Positions 8,350 through 17,800 of a DNA stretch of 64,000 nucleotides are shown piece after piece; position 1 is the first letter of the stretch, and every line of letters starts with the position of its first letter. This stretch comes from Planctomycetota bacterium (GTDB lineage Bacteria > Planctomycetota > UBA8108 > JACQVS01). The stretch covers positions 1 to 64,000 of the forward strand of contig JACQVS010000015.1 in assembly GCA_016209605.1 (NCBI GenBank). The letters are read 5' to 3'. A program made the position numbers and the translations under genes. The notes under the pieces were generated by a model. That model had not been told where the DNA came from. It made no database searches and saw nothing but the letters and a program-made list of their open reading frames with translations.

Positions 8350-9104
8350 ACAAACCGCGTCAGCGTCATTTGCTCTACTTCTTGACCGGCCTGGTCGCCC
8401 TGCTCGTCTATTATCTCCAGCGCGGCGGCTTTCCACCCGCGTCCCAGCCTTCCCTCCCCCCCGACGATGCGGCGGTGTACGCGGAGCTCTCGCAAAAGGC
8501 GGAGTTCTCGCAACAGACTGGGCGCGGCTTCGGCCGCCTGGAGGGGCCGGTCGGCCGGGCCATTGACGGCGACACCATCCAGCTCCTCGATGGCACCCGG
8601 ATTCGTTATCTCGCCGTCGACACCCCCGAGAAGGACGCCCCCTTTTACCGGCAAGCCCTGGAGCTCAACCGCCGACTCACAGAAGGCCAGCGGACCATCA
8701 TCTTCACGGCCGCCAGACACCAAAAAGACGCCTATGGAAGGGTGCTGGGGGCGGTGTTCATCGAGACCGGCGGGCTCTCGGGCAGTTCTACCAATGCTTC
8801 CCCGACGGTCCTGCTCGTCAACGCGGAGCTGATCCGGCAAGGCCTGGCCCATCTTTACCTGAAGGACAGTAATCCGCTCACCGAGGCCCTCAAACCGGTC
8901 CTCCTCGAGGCCCAGGCCTGGGCCATTGACCACCAGCTCGGCCTCTTTCCGGGCGAGCTGAAGGCGGGCCAAGCGGTGCTGGCGACCCGCTACCGCTACC
9001 ACCGCCCCGGCTGCCAGAACCTCAAAGCCGGCGAAGGGAAGCCCATGGACCGCGAGACGGCGCTGCGCTCTGGCCGCAGTCCCTGCAGGACGTGCCGGCC
9101 GTGA
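8346..9104 (+). CDS. Thermonuclease-like (SNase) protein with metal-binding tail
   Basis: This 252-residue protein starts with a TTG overlapping the previous stop and has an N-terminal membrane anchor or signal (HLLYFLTGLVALLVYYL). The SNase fold is clear: AIDGDTIQLLDGTRIRYLAVDTPEK carries the Ca-binding Asp, the catalytic Arg and the Glu of the PE motif, and KDAYGRVLGAV carries the second Arg. The tail YHRPGC...SPCRTC is a His/Cys set typical of small zinc-binding tails seen on some secreted nucleases. It probably acts outside the cytoplasm. It is sixth in the ubiE operon. Confidence 0.82.
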   Translation: MNKPRQRHLLYFLTGLVALLVYYLQRGGFPPASQPSLPPDDAAVYAELSQKAEFSQQTGRGFGRLEGPVGRAIDGDTIQLLDGTRIRYLAVDTPEKDAPFYRQALELNRRLTEGQRTIIFTAARHQKDAYGRVLGAVFIETGGLSGSSTNASPTVLLVNAELIRQGLAHLYLKDSNPLTEALKPVLLEAQAWAIDHQLGLFPGELKAGQAVLATRYRYHRPGCQNLKAGEGKPMDRETALRSGRSPCRTCRP

Positions 9105-9127
9105 GGGTTGAAAGGATGGTTCGAATC

Positions 9128-9973
9128 ATGCAAGAATCTCCAGAATTGCCCTGGTTGCGCGAGATGGTTCCTGAGGCCCTGGAAGGGCTCTTCCAGGAGA
9201 ATGACGCCGAGATTCCCCGCACCGTGCAGCGGCTGGTTGAGCATATGGACTACGACCGCAACCTTGAGACCCAGCTCATCGAAACGCTGCAGACGGCCGT
9301 CGAGCAGCACAACGATGACACCCAGGGAGCCATCTGGATCGCTTTGATCCTTGGCGAAAAGCAGTGCCACCCGGCGATCCCCCTCCTCCTCACGGCCCTG
9401 GGCGAAGAGGAGGATGAAGAGCTGCAAGCGGCCGCGGGCATCGCCCTTCTCAAGATGGGCTCCCAGGGCGTCGAGTCCTTGATCGAATCCCTGGAGGAGG
9501 AAAGTCCTTCGGTGGGTCTGCTGCAGGCCGGCTGTCGCCTGCTCGGCCACGTCGGCTACCTCGACGACCCCGACTTGCGCCAGCGGGCCATGGACTTCCT
9601 CCTCGAGCGGCTGGAGGCGGAAAAGCGCCGCCCCGGCGCCGATCTTCTGATCGAGAACATCGCCTCGGCGCTGGCCGAGCTGGGCGACCGCCGAGCCATC
9701 CCGGCGCTTCAGGCCATCTTCCAGGAGCGCTTCCAGGAGAACAATGTCGCGCTCCAGGACGCCCTGGAAATGCTGGAGGAAAATCTCAACGGCCAGGCCC
9801 GAACCGGCGACTTCATCCCGGGGGAAGAGGATTACCGCTGGGCCTTCGAGGCGGAGCCGGAGTCGCAGGCAAAAAAGAAAGCAGGGGCCAAAAAATCCCG
9901 GCGCCGCCGGAAAGGCCTCACGAAGGATATGAAAAGATTCTACCGGGGCCTGGGAACGGAATTCGAGCCGTAA
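9128..9973 (+). CDS. HEAT-repeat protein
   Basis: This soluble 281-residue protein is built of helical pairs with HEAT character, for example GAIWIALILGEKQCHPAIPLLLTAL, AAAGIALLKMGSQGVESLI and NIASALAELGDRRAIPALQ. The C-terminus is a Lys/Arg-rich tail (KKKAGAKKSRRRRKG) that may bind nucleic acid or membrane. The start at 9128 is favoured by AAAGGATGG 8 bases upstream; ATG 9116 is possible. It is the last gene of the ubiE operon. Its partner is unknown. Confidence 0.78.
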   Translation: MQESPELPWLREMVPEALEGLFQENDAEIPRTVQRLVEHMDYDRNLETQLIETLQTAVEQHNDDTQGAIWIALILGEKQCHPAIPLLLTALGEEEDEELQAAAGIALLKMGSQGVESLIESLEEESPSVGLLQAGCRLLGHVGYLDDPDLRQRAMDFLLERLEAEKRRPGADLLIENIASALAELGDRRAIPALQAIFQERFQENNVALQDALEMLEENLNGQARTGDFIPGEEDYRWAFEAEPESQAKKKAGAKKSRRRRKGLTKDMKRFYRGLGTEFEP

Positions 9974-10054
9974 CTGAGCATGGGATACAATTCTTCGTGC
10001 CTTCGTGGTGATTCTTATGCCGGGTAAATCAGTTGGCTGTAGATTCAGGCGCGG

Positions 10055-11830
10055 CTAGAAGTCCGACTCATCCTCGTCCAAGTCGTCGATGAACTCCTCC
10101 CCTGGCGCTTCCTGGGCGCGCACGGCGGCTTTGGCGATATGCTTGAAGAGGAGAAGGTTCTCCGGGTTCTTGCGCAGCTGGTCCCAGCGAAAGTTCCAGG
10201 CCCGCTCCGACTGGTTTCCCGCCCCCAGGCTCGAGACGCAGGTGTTGGGCCACTTGTCGCTCAAGGAGTGGCGCAGCTGCCACGCCTTGCCGGAGTCGAT
10301 GCCGCTCGCGGAGTCGAGCGCTTCCTTGGCATAGTACTTGGCCTGGTCGCGCAGGTCCCAGGCGCGCGGGTCTTCGGACCGGCCCAGCGTCTTGACGATG
10401 ATCTTGGGGGCGCAGCGGAGGAATCGGACTCTCCACTCCCAGGACCGGTCGCTCTGCAGACCCCGCAAGCTCATCAGCACCCAGGGCAGGTACTCTTCGT
10501 GATGCTCCACGCGGATCTTCCAGGCCCGGTCGCTGTCGATGCCGCCCAGGCTGATCAGCAAGGCCGGGATCGCGGTGCGCTTGTCGGCCCGCTTCTCCCT
10601 CAGCGCCCAGGCCGGCTCGGAATCGATCCCTTGCAGGCTGATGAGCACCTCGTTGGGCGCCTTCTTGCGCAGCCGCTCCCGCAACACCCAGGCCGAATCG
10701 GTCTCGTTGCCGCGCAGCGCCAGGGCGACCTGCTGGGGGGCAATTTCCGCCATTTGCTCGCGCATGGCGATGGCGCGGGGGTGGAAGGCCATTCCGGACA
10801 AGCTGGCGGCCACGTACAAGGGCTCGCGCTCCAGCAAGCGGGCCCGGAAGTTCATGCTCGGCTCGGAAACGCAGCCGCGCAGGCCGTGGGCGATCAGGGC
10901 CGGCTCCCGTTCGATCAGCTCCTCGCGGATCTCGTGGACTTCCATGATGTCAAAGCCGGAGATGAACAGCGCCGCGTAGGCGCTGCGGCCCGGCACCATG
11001 GCGCGGATCTGGTCGAAGAAGATCTTGATCGAGTGCTCCTGGCGCTTCTTGGCCTCGCCCATAGCCAACAGCTTCTCGACCGCCACTTGAAGGGGAGAGG
11101 AGGTTTGTTTGTGCTTTTCGGCCTCCTCCAGGTTGGCCCAATGGGGATCGAGGATGGCGGGATAACCCTTCAACCTGAGGACCTCGCTGACGCGGTTGAA
11201 AATGCGCTGCAGCGACTCCTCGATGGTCGAGCGAGCGTTGTCGATGACGATCCAGGAGCCTTTGTTCTCCTCGGCCAGCTCCAGGAATCCCTTGCGTATT
11301 TGCTCGCGGAAACCGATGCCCATGAGGCCCTTGCGGCCGAAATCCCCCAGCCGATGCTCGCGGATTTTCTGGAGCTTCTTGCGTACCCGCGAGGTCAACG
11401 GATCGACATCGCAGTACACCACCAGATCCGGCCAGAGGCCGCCGGCGGCCATGCTCAGGACATGATCGACGATCTGGCGGTCGAGGCCGCGGCCGTGATG
11501 CGACTGGGTCAAGGCGGAGTAGAGGTACCGGTCGCTGAAGATGACATGACCCGGCTTCAGCTTGGGCCGGATGTACTCATCGATCATCTGGGCATCGCGG
11601 GCGACATACAGCAGGAACTCGGTGACATCCGACATCCCCAGAAAGCTCGGATCGCGCGTCAGCTCGCGAATGGCGCGAGACACCTTGGAGCGGAAAACCC
11701 CCTGGTCGCGGGCGTGGTGCACCGGAATCCCTTGCGACTTGAGGTATTCGGCGAGGCGGTTGGACAAGGTGGTTTTACCACTCCCATCGATTCCTTCAAA
11801 ATCAATAAAAATCGGTTGCGGCTCCGCCAT
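10055..11830 (-). CDS. Thymidylate-kinase-like domain fused to 27-residue Trp repeats
   Basis: Residues 5-230 form a P-loop nucleotide kinase of the dTMP kinase type: FEGIDGSGKTTL (Walker A), FSDRYLYSALTQSHHGRGLD (the DRY and GRG motifs) and YCDVDPLTSRVRKK. Ordinary dTMP kinases end near 210 residues; this one has 591. Residues of about 290-570 hold roughly ten degenerate repeats of 26-29 residues with consensus SLxGIDSxxAWxLRexxxxxxPxxVL. The last seven have Trp at 381, 408, 437, 464, 491, 517 and 545. An acidic tail ends the protein. The Met at 11830 follows AGGA by about 8 bases. It lies downstream of the VTC gene on the same strand. Confidence 0.85.
   Translation of the reverse strand: MAEPQPIFIDFEGIDGSGKTTLSNRLAEYLKSQGIPVHHARDQGVFRSKVSRAIRELTRDPSFLGMSDVTEFLLYVARDAQMIDEYIRPKLKPGHVIFSDRYLYSALTQSHHGRGLDRQIVDHVLSMAAGGLWPDLVVYCDVDPLTSRVRKKLQKIREHRLGDFGRKGLMGIGFREQIRKGFLELAEENKGSWIVIDNARSTIEESLQRIFNRVSEVLRLKGYPAILDPHWANLEEAEKHKQTSSPLQVAVEKLLAMGEAKKRQEHSIKIFFDQIRAMVPGRSAYAALFISGFDIMEVHEIREELIEREPALIAHGLRGCVSEPSMNFRARLLEREPLYVAASLSGMAFHPRAIAMREQMAEIAPQQVALALRGNETDSAWVLRERLRKKAPNEVLISLQGIDSEPAWALREKRADKRTAIPALLISLGGIDSDRAWKIRVEHHEEYLPWVLMSLRGLQSDRSWEWRVRFLRCAPKIIVKTLGRSEDPRAWDLRDQAKYYAKEALDSASGIDSGKAWQLRHSLSDKWPNTCVSSLGAGNQSERAWNFRWDQLRKNPENLLLFKHIAKAAVRAQEAPGEEFIDDLDEDESDF
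10123..10963 (-). repeat. Coding array of about ten 27-residue Trp repeats
   Basis: Each unit has a short Ser/Asp turn, an (A/S)W pair, a basic helix and a hydrophobic helix ending in SL. Spacing between successive tryptophans is 27, 29, 27, 27, 26 and 28 residues. The earlier units (for example VHEIREELIEREPALIAHGL) have lost the Trp but keep the period. Confidence 0.75.
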
Positions 11831-11964
11831 GGAGGTTTCCTGAACTGTCATGGATCTCATGGTCAAAAGATCTCTGAGAACAGGCCCATTTTACCCAAAA
11901 GATGCCTGAAAGACTACCGGGGTCCGACCTTTTCCCGGTCGTAAAATGCGGTTCCTTTTACGGG

Positions 11965-12891
11965 CTAGCTGGGATTCTCGGAGGAGTTTTCCTTGCTGTA
12001 ATCCTGGCTGGAGTTGACGTTGGATTTTTTTCCCAGCCGGCGCTGGGGCGGCCGGACCTCCCCCGTGCCCCTCCCCCCCAAAGGCGTGTCGCCCATATTG
12101 AAGATGTCCGAGCCGTTGGCGCTGTCCAGCTCCCGGGTGAGCAGGTTGATGCTGGTGGTGAACTTCGAGACCCGCCGCGGCGGCATGGATCCCAGTTCTT
12201 TCTCCAGCCACTCCGGATAGCGGTTCTCCTTGCACTTGATTTCCAGGATGACCTTGTTGATCGTCTGAATGGGCCTTCCCAGCGTCTGGCGGTTCAAGGA
12301 CTCGACCCGGTCGTAAAGCCCGCGGACCGGCTGAAAAACCTCCAGATTTTCGTCAAAGGTCACTCTCAGCTCTTCTTCGTTCTTCTGGTACACCGTCCGC
12401 CGGTAGTTGATGATGGATCGGGGGCGAACGGTGTAATGCTGGAGATACCTTCTCAGCTCGTTGTAAACCTCCCCGAAATCATCAAAGGCCAGGCTGGGAT
12501 CGGAGTTGACCAGCTGGTCCAGGATGTTCTTCCCCTCGAAAAGCTGGTTGATGAAGGATTTCGGCACCCTCAACCGCCGTTTGATCACCAGACCTTCCAC
12601 CCGTTGCTTGATCTCGACAAAGCAGCAAGGGAACCACTCGAGCGTTTTCCCATCGCCCAGCTCGTAATAATATTCCTTGACGCGAATCTTGGTGTTGTTG
12701 TCGTAATGGTGAGTGGCGCGGTTGTAAAATTCGTAGAGATCGGTGTCGTAGTATATGGTGGAAATGAAGGTATGGGACCGGCCTCTGCGGAACTCGTAGA
12801 GGGGCAAATGCTTCGAAACCACTTCCTTGAGGCGCTTGGCCTCTTGCATCTCCAGCTCGTACTTGATTTCGCGTCGACCAAAGATACTCAT
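11965..12891 (-). CDS. VTC-domain polyphosphate polymerase
   Basis: This 308-residue protein has the VTC catalytic tunnel pattern: RREIKYELEM at the start, STIYYDTDLYEFYNRA, KIRVKEYY, CCFVEIKQRVEGLVIKRRLRV, INYRRTVY and LRVTFDENL, closing with NKVILEIKCKE. These alternating basic and acidic strand residues bind ATP, Mn and the growing polyphosphate chain in the family. It is cytoplasmic, with no membrane segment, so it lacks the eukaryotic anchor. The C-terminal 50 residues are low complexity. A consensus promoter lies 250 bases upstream. Confidence 0.88.
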   Translation of the reverse strand: MSIFGRREIKYELEMQEAKRLKEVVSKHLPLYEFRRGRSHTFISTIYYDTDLYEFYNRATHHYDNNTKIRVKEYYYELGDGKTLEWFPCCFVEIKQRVEGLVIKRRLRVPKSFINQLFEGKNILDQLVNSDPSLAFDDFGEVYNELRRYLQHYTVRPRSIINYRRTVYQKNEEELRVTFDENLEVFQPVRGLYDRVESLNRQTLGRPIQTINKVILEIKCKENRYPEWLEKELGSMPPRRVSKFTTSINLLTRELDSANGSDIFNMGDTPLGGRGTGEVRPPQRRLGKKSNVNSSQDYSKENSSENPS

Positions 12892-13146
12892 TGACGTCTT
12901 CACCACGCTCTGAAAAATTCACCGTGGGGGATTATGGCGTGCGGTTAATGGGCGATTGGAAGCTTCCTCGGGCTCCCTTCCCGGCAGGCACCCGGGAACG
13001 ATGCAGGAACAAAAATTCCTTATCCCCTTCACGGCCCTTCCTTCCCCGGGTTGAAAAACGGTTTACAAGCTTCACTCTATTACAGACAACCGTTATCGGA
13101 AGTAAAGGTGCTGAAACTAGATACTCCACTGAGAAAATTCAAGTCC
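12892..13146 (-). other. Long untranslated leader of the VTC gene
   Basis: If the promoter at 13147-13174 is used, the mRNA leader is about 250 bases, unusually long here. No ORF or recognised riboswitch is visible. The stretch is markedly less GC-rich than the genes on either side. Confidence 0.4.
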
Positions 13147-13174
13147 ATTATAGCCAGGAGGGGGTCGATGTCAA
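13147..13174 (-). promoter_or_regulatory. Consensus sigma-70 promoter for the VTC gene
   Basis: On the minus strand TTGACA (13169-13174) and TATAAT (13147-13152) both match consensus exactly, with a 16-base spacer. It lies between the porin stop and the VTC start and points at VTC. Transcription would start near 13140. Confidence 0.7.
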
Positions 13175-13208
13175 CAACCAGAAAAAAAAAGTGCCGGTCA
13201 CCAATTTT

Positions 13209-14798
13209 TTAAAAATTGATCAGCAGCTGCACGATGAGCTCGTTCGAGTCCACCGCGCCGGCGCCGGTGGACTCGCGGTTGAAGACGTACTCGGTCTTGA
13301 TGTAGATCTTCTTGGTGACCGAGAGCACCCCGCCGACCAGGAACTGCCGGCGGTCCCAGGTGCCGGGGAGGCTGGGGACCTGATCCATGCGGACATCGAG
13401 GACGCCGTAGCGCACCGTCGGCTCGACATAGTGGAAATAGTTGTCGATGAGCGGCTTGGGAAAGGAGAGGCGGTAAGAGCCCTGGACATACCAGCCGTCG
13501 CGGTCGAGGTTGCCATCCTGCGCATCGATATACTGGAAGAAAGCGTATAGCCCATCCCCCTTGCGGGTGTCCATCAAGTCGAGCCAGTCGCGCAGCAGGT
13601 GGTAGGCCTCGAGGTGGTAGCCGGCGCTGAAGCCGATGCGCTTCTGGTAGTCCTTCTCGGAGTTGCCGTAGCCGGCGGTCGGAATGCCCGCCAGATCGCG
13701 GACGGTCAGGCCGTCCTGCAGGAAATCGATGGAGTCCTGATTGAGCCGGTTGTCGAAGAAAAAGAAGAGGAAGTCCAGCTCGCCAAGGAAGTTGAAGTCG
13801 CGCTCGTAGCCGATGCCGAAGCCCAGCTCCCGGAGCGACAGGCCGGTCTTCACGTTGCGGTCATCCTGGACGATCTCCTGGAGATTCGCCTGGTCCTTGC
13901 CGATCTCCTTGACCCCGAGAGTGTGGCCATCCCCCACCGAGAAGTGCAGGACCAGGGCGCCGGGATTGTTTTCGAAGTCGAACGGCTCGTGCTCGGTCGA
14001 GGAGGTCTGCGAGGCCCGCCCGTTGACCTCTTCCAGGGCCGGAGGGGCCTCATCCTCAGCGGCAGGGGCGGAGCGCCGGCGGGGAGGTTTCGGCGCCTTG
14101 GCCGGCTTGACCGGTTTCTCCACCTTGGCGCCGCGCTTGTTGCCGATGGTACCCTTCCACATCAAGGCGATCTCCTCATCGCGCCAGAAAGCGGTGCCGA
14201 GGAGCGGATAGGTCTCCGAGAGGCGGGCGCTGGGGCCGATGTGGATGAAGCGGTCGTCGAGGCCGATCTGCGACTCGGTACGGAACCACCACTCGTGCTT
14301 CCAGTCGTGAAAGAAGCTCATTTCTTTAAGAAGGGTGTTGCCCCGGTCCGGGCGGAAGTCGAGCTGGCCGCGGATGCCCACGGCCTTGCCAACGTCGAGC
14401 TCGGGCTCGAGGCGCAGGCGGTCGAACTCGAGATGGGGGTCGGGATTGTCGGTGGTGCCGAGGAGCGAGTCGTGCTCCGACTCGGTGTCGACGAAGTTGA
14501 GCTCGAGCTTGCCGCCCAGGCGCAGCTCGGCGGCGCCGATGGTGATGACGCCCTTCGAGTAAACTTCCTTGGCAGCCTCGACGATGCTCTTCTTGACTTC
14601 CTTCGCGATCTCCTTCTCGATCTCCTTCTTCTGCGTCTTCTCGGTTTCGGCCTTCCATTGCTCGAGCTCCTGGAGGCGCAGCTCGATCGACTCCCGGGAA
14701 GCCGGGCGCTCGCGCGGCTGGGCCAGGAGCGGGTCGCGGGGAAGGAAGGAGAACATCCCTCCTCCCAGGATCAGCAAGGTCAATAATCGGCGCTTCAT
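13209..14798 (-). CDS. Outer-membrane porin, OprO/OprP-like
   Basis: This 529-residue precursor starts with a signal peptide (MKRRLLTLLILGGGMFSF), followed by a coiled coil (residues 38-80, for example ELEQWKAETEKTQKKEIEKEIAKE is part of it in shorter runs) and then beta strands. AELRLGGKLELNF, LRLEPELDVG and GQLDFRPDRG resemble the first strands of the phosphate-selective porin group. A Lys/Pro/Ala-rich insert (about 225-265) interrupts the barrel, probably as a surface loop. The chain ends in Phe, as outer-membrane barrels do. Substrate is unproven; the neighbouring polyphosphate polymerase gene makes phosphate plausible. Confidence 0.75.
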   Translation of the reverse strand: MKRRLLTLLILGGGMFSFLPRDPLLAQPRERPASRESIELRLQELEQWKAETEKTQKKEIEKEIAKEVKKSIVEAAKEVYSKGVITIGAAELRLGGKLELNFVDTESEHDSLLGTTDNPDPHLEFDRLRLEPELDVGKAVGIRGQLDFRPDRGNTLLKEMSFFHDWKHEWWFRTESQIGLDDRFIHIGPSARLSETYPLLGTAFWRDEEIALMWKGTIGNKRGAKVEKPVKPAKAPKPPRRRSAPAAEDEAPPALEEVNGRASQTSSTEHEPFDFENNPGALVLHFSVGDGHTLGVKEIGKDQANLQEIVQDDRNVKTGLSLRELGFGIGYERDFNFLGELDFLFFFFDNRLNQDSIDFLQDGLTVRDLAGIPTAGYGNSEKDYQKRIGFSAGYHLEAYHLLRDWLDLMDTRKGDGLYAFFQYIDAQDGNLDRDGWYVQGSYRLSFPKPLIDNYFHYVEPTVRYGVLDVRMDQVPSLPGTWDRRQFLVGGVLSVTKKIYIKTEYVFNRESTGAGAVDSNELIVQLLINF

Positions 14799-14835
14799 TT
14801 TCTTCTCCGGTTATCGTTAGTTCATGACACTTTTC

Positions 14836-17800
14836 TTAACGGCATTCGAGATCATCCGGCGTCAGGTCCACACCCTCCTGCGGGTAAGGTTCGGGTATCC
14901 TCTGGCCGGCCTTGAACAGGAAGTTGAGCAGGAAGAGGCCATCGGCCACGTCCAGTTTGCCGTCATCGTTCGTGTCGAAGGCATCCAGGCAGGTCGGCCG
15001 CGGAACCTTCTCGAAGAGCACCCGGAACAGCCAGGCCGCATCGGAGATGTTGACCAGGCCGTTCTTGTTGGTGTCGCCGCGGATGAACTTGCCTTGCGGG
15101 CAGAGGTCGACGGGGAACGGCCCCGCGTTCAGCTCGCCGCCGCGGGTGTCGACGAGATGCACGGTCACCGTCATGGCGCCGGCGCTCCCCGCGCTGAAGA
15201 TCGCGTTGAAGCCGATGCGCGCCTGGCATGTCGGCGGCGCGGGAGTGAAACGGCGCGACAAGCTGAGCGGCATGGTCTCCTTCACCCCATCCCGGTCGAT
15301 GATGAGCTCCGCGGTCCCGAGGCCGAAACCCGCCGGGCGCAGGACGACCTCGCGCAGGAAGACCAGGGAGTCCCCCTCGATTTGCAAGGTGTCGGCCGGC
15401 TTGACGCACTCGCCCGGCCGGCCGCCGATGACCTTGATGTTCACGGCCCCGGGGATCTCCGGCGCCTTGTAGAAATCACGGCAGTTGGTCTCGCCCGGCG
15501 TCGGCGCGGGGACGTTGAGGAGCTGGATGGTCGGATCGCCGTCCGGCAGGCGCCCGAAGGCGCGGTCCGGCCGCGGCGTGCAGTCGTTGTTCGTGAAGAA
15601 GCTCCAGGTGATCCGGTCGATCGGGCAGTTGCCATCGGCATCGCGCGAGAGCACGTGGAGGATCTCGTTGCAGTTGTCGAGGAGGATGGTGTGGACGAGC
15701 AGCGTCTGCGTTTTTATGCCTTTCGCCTCCAGCACCTTCAGGTCGGGCTGGTCGTTCAGCGGATCGACGAAGAGGAAGAGCAGGAACTCCTTGGGGGGGA
15801 TGATGGTGCCGGCGGGGATGCGGTACTCGCGCACCTTGCCGATGAGGCCCGCGGGGCAGCCCGGCTGGTCCTTTTCGTCGGCGAGGAACATGTCCCCCAC
15901 GTCGAGGGGCGAATCGCCGGCGTTGTACAGCTCGGCGAAGTCGGGCGGCTCGAGGTTGGGGTCGTCGTAAAGCTCCTTCAAGGTCGCCTCGCTCAAGGGG
16001 AGCGCCTCGTTCCAGACGAGGGGCGGCTTGGCCGGGCTGTAGGCGAAGCGGAAGGAGGCCAGGGGCGAGGCCGCCTCATCGTGGATCGTCGGCTCGGCGA
16101 ACGACGGGTCGATCTCCCCCTTCGCGGCCCGCTCCGCCAGCACCAGATCCTTGGCGCGGAAGAAGAAGGTCACCAGGGTCCCCCGCGGCCCCTCCGGCAG
16201 CACGGCGCTGAGGCGGTAGGCGGTGGCGCCGGCGACCGGCGCGGGATTGAAGCACTGGCGGTCGACCACCTCCGAGAGCGGCTCGACGGTCAAGCCGTTC
16301 TGCCGGCTCAAGGTGACCGGCGCGGCATTGCCGGCCTGGTAAACCAGCTCGACCTCGAAGCTCGGCTTCTCCGGCGTGTCCTCCTTCACGGTGTCCTGGT
16401 CGATGCTCACGAAGGCGATGATCTGGGGCTTGTCGGCCGGCGGCTCCTCGATGGCCCGCGGGCAGCGCGGCAGCACCCACACCAGCTTCTCGAAGGCCGG
16501 CTTGATGTCGCAGGCCAGCAGGTTGGGGCCGCCGGGGGTCGGGCAGGTGAAGCGGCAGCCGGGCCGGAGGGTGCGGCGCTCCCGTCCGTCTTCCTCCTCA
16601 ACGGTGCTGAGATCGCACTCGGAAGACGCTGGATGCTCGCCATCGCCGCCGCCTCCATCGGGATAGCGGCCGAAGGAGAGGTCGGGAGCGACCCCATCCG
16701 CCCCCTCCCCGGAGAAGTCGAACTCGGCGAGATCGACCACCTGGGTATCGGGGTCGAGGAGGGCGATCAGGTCGGGATCCAGTCTGCTCAACTGGAAGTC
16801 GGCGGAATACAGCCGCGCGCGCGTCCCCGGCTGGCCCGCTTCATAGTAGGTCTTGAAGGGGGGGTTGTCGCCGTCGGCGACGATCAGCAGGAACTCCTTC
16901 GGGTCGATGCGGTCGATGCAGACGGCATCGAAGCGCCAGAGGAACAAGCACTCCGGGGGGGTCGGATCCTCGAGGGGGCAGAGGTTGGAGAAGTCTTTAT
17001 CGGGGGCGAAGCAGAGCGGCCTCTGGTCCGGTTTTCCCAGCTCGCCGAACTTGGTCAAGCCCACCAGCGAGTAGCCCTTCAGGGAGACCGGCTGATCGCC
17101 GTAGTTGTAGATTTCGATCCAGTCGGAGCTCACCGGCCCGGACCCGGAGGGCTCCTCTTGAGCGTTGAACTTGTCGAAGAGGATGGTGCTGTGGTTGCGC
17201 GGCTGGTACTCGTTGATGACCACCGGCGGCAGCGGCCCGCCGACCACCTGGCAGTCCTCGCGGATGCTCTCCCCGACGATGTTCTCGACGCGGATGAGCA
17301 GGTCCAGCTTGGTGCCTGCCGGGCGGCGCGGAATCATTGCCGAGAGAACGATCCGGTGCATGGTGAAGCGGCAGGTCTTGCACGACGGGAAGGTCTCCCC
17401 TTTGAAATTGCGCCGCGTTTCCTGAACGTCACTGCGGCGGATCTCGGTGAGCGGAATGGGCCCGGGAATCACCTCCAGAACCTCGCCGCGGGGGCAGGCG
17501 CTGACGACGCGGATCTCGACGATTTCCTTGGCGAGCAATTCGAGGTCCTCAAGAAGCGTCACCGTGACCGGAATCAGCTCCGGCTCGGGCCCCAGGGCTC
17601 CCAGGTTGCTGCGCCCAAGGTAGCGCGGCGGCTTGATGCCGATGGGCTTGTTGGGCATGCCGGGGGTGGGGACGTAGATGACCCCGTAATTCTTCTCGTC
17701 GCTCTGCGGCAGGCCATCGGGGTATCGACCGACCGCGACGTTATCCTCCTGCAGGGCGTAGCCGCGCTCCTCGAGGAGGCCGCGGCCGCGGCCGCCGAAG

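Noticed and set aside
10139-11944. 601-codon plus-strand open frame
   Set aside because: It lies antisense to the kinase fusion gene, which has clear motifs; the plus frame has none.
13202-13218. Palindrome CAATTTTTTAAAAATTG at the porin stop
   Set aside because: It has no loop and low GC, so it is unlikely to be a terminator hairpin; chance in AT-rich DNA is more likely.
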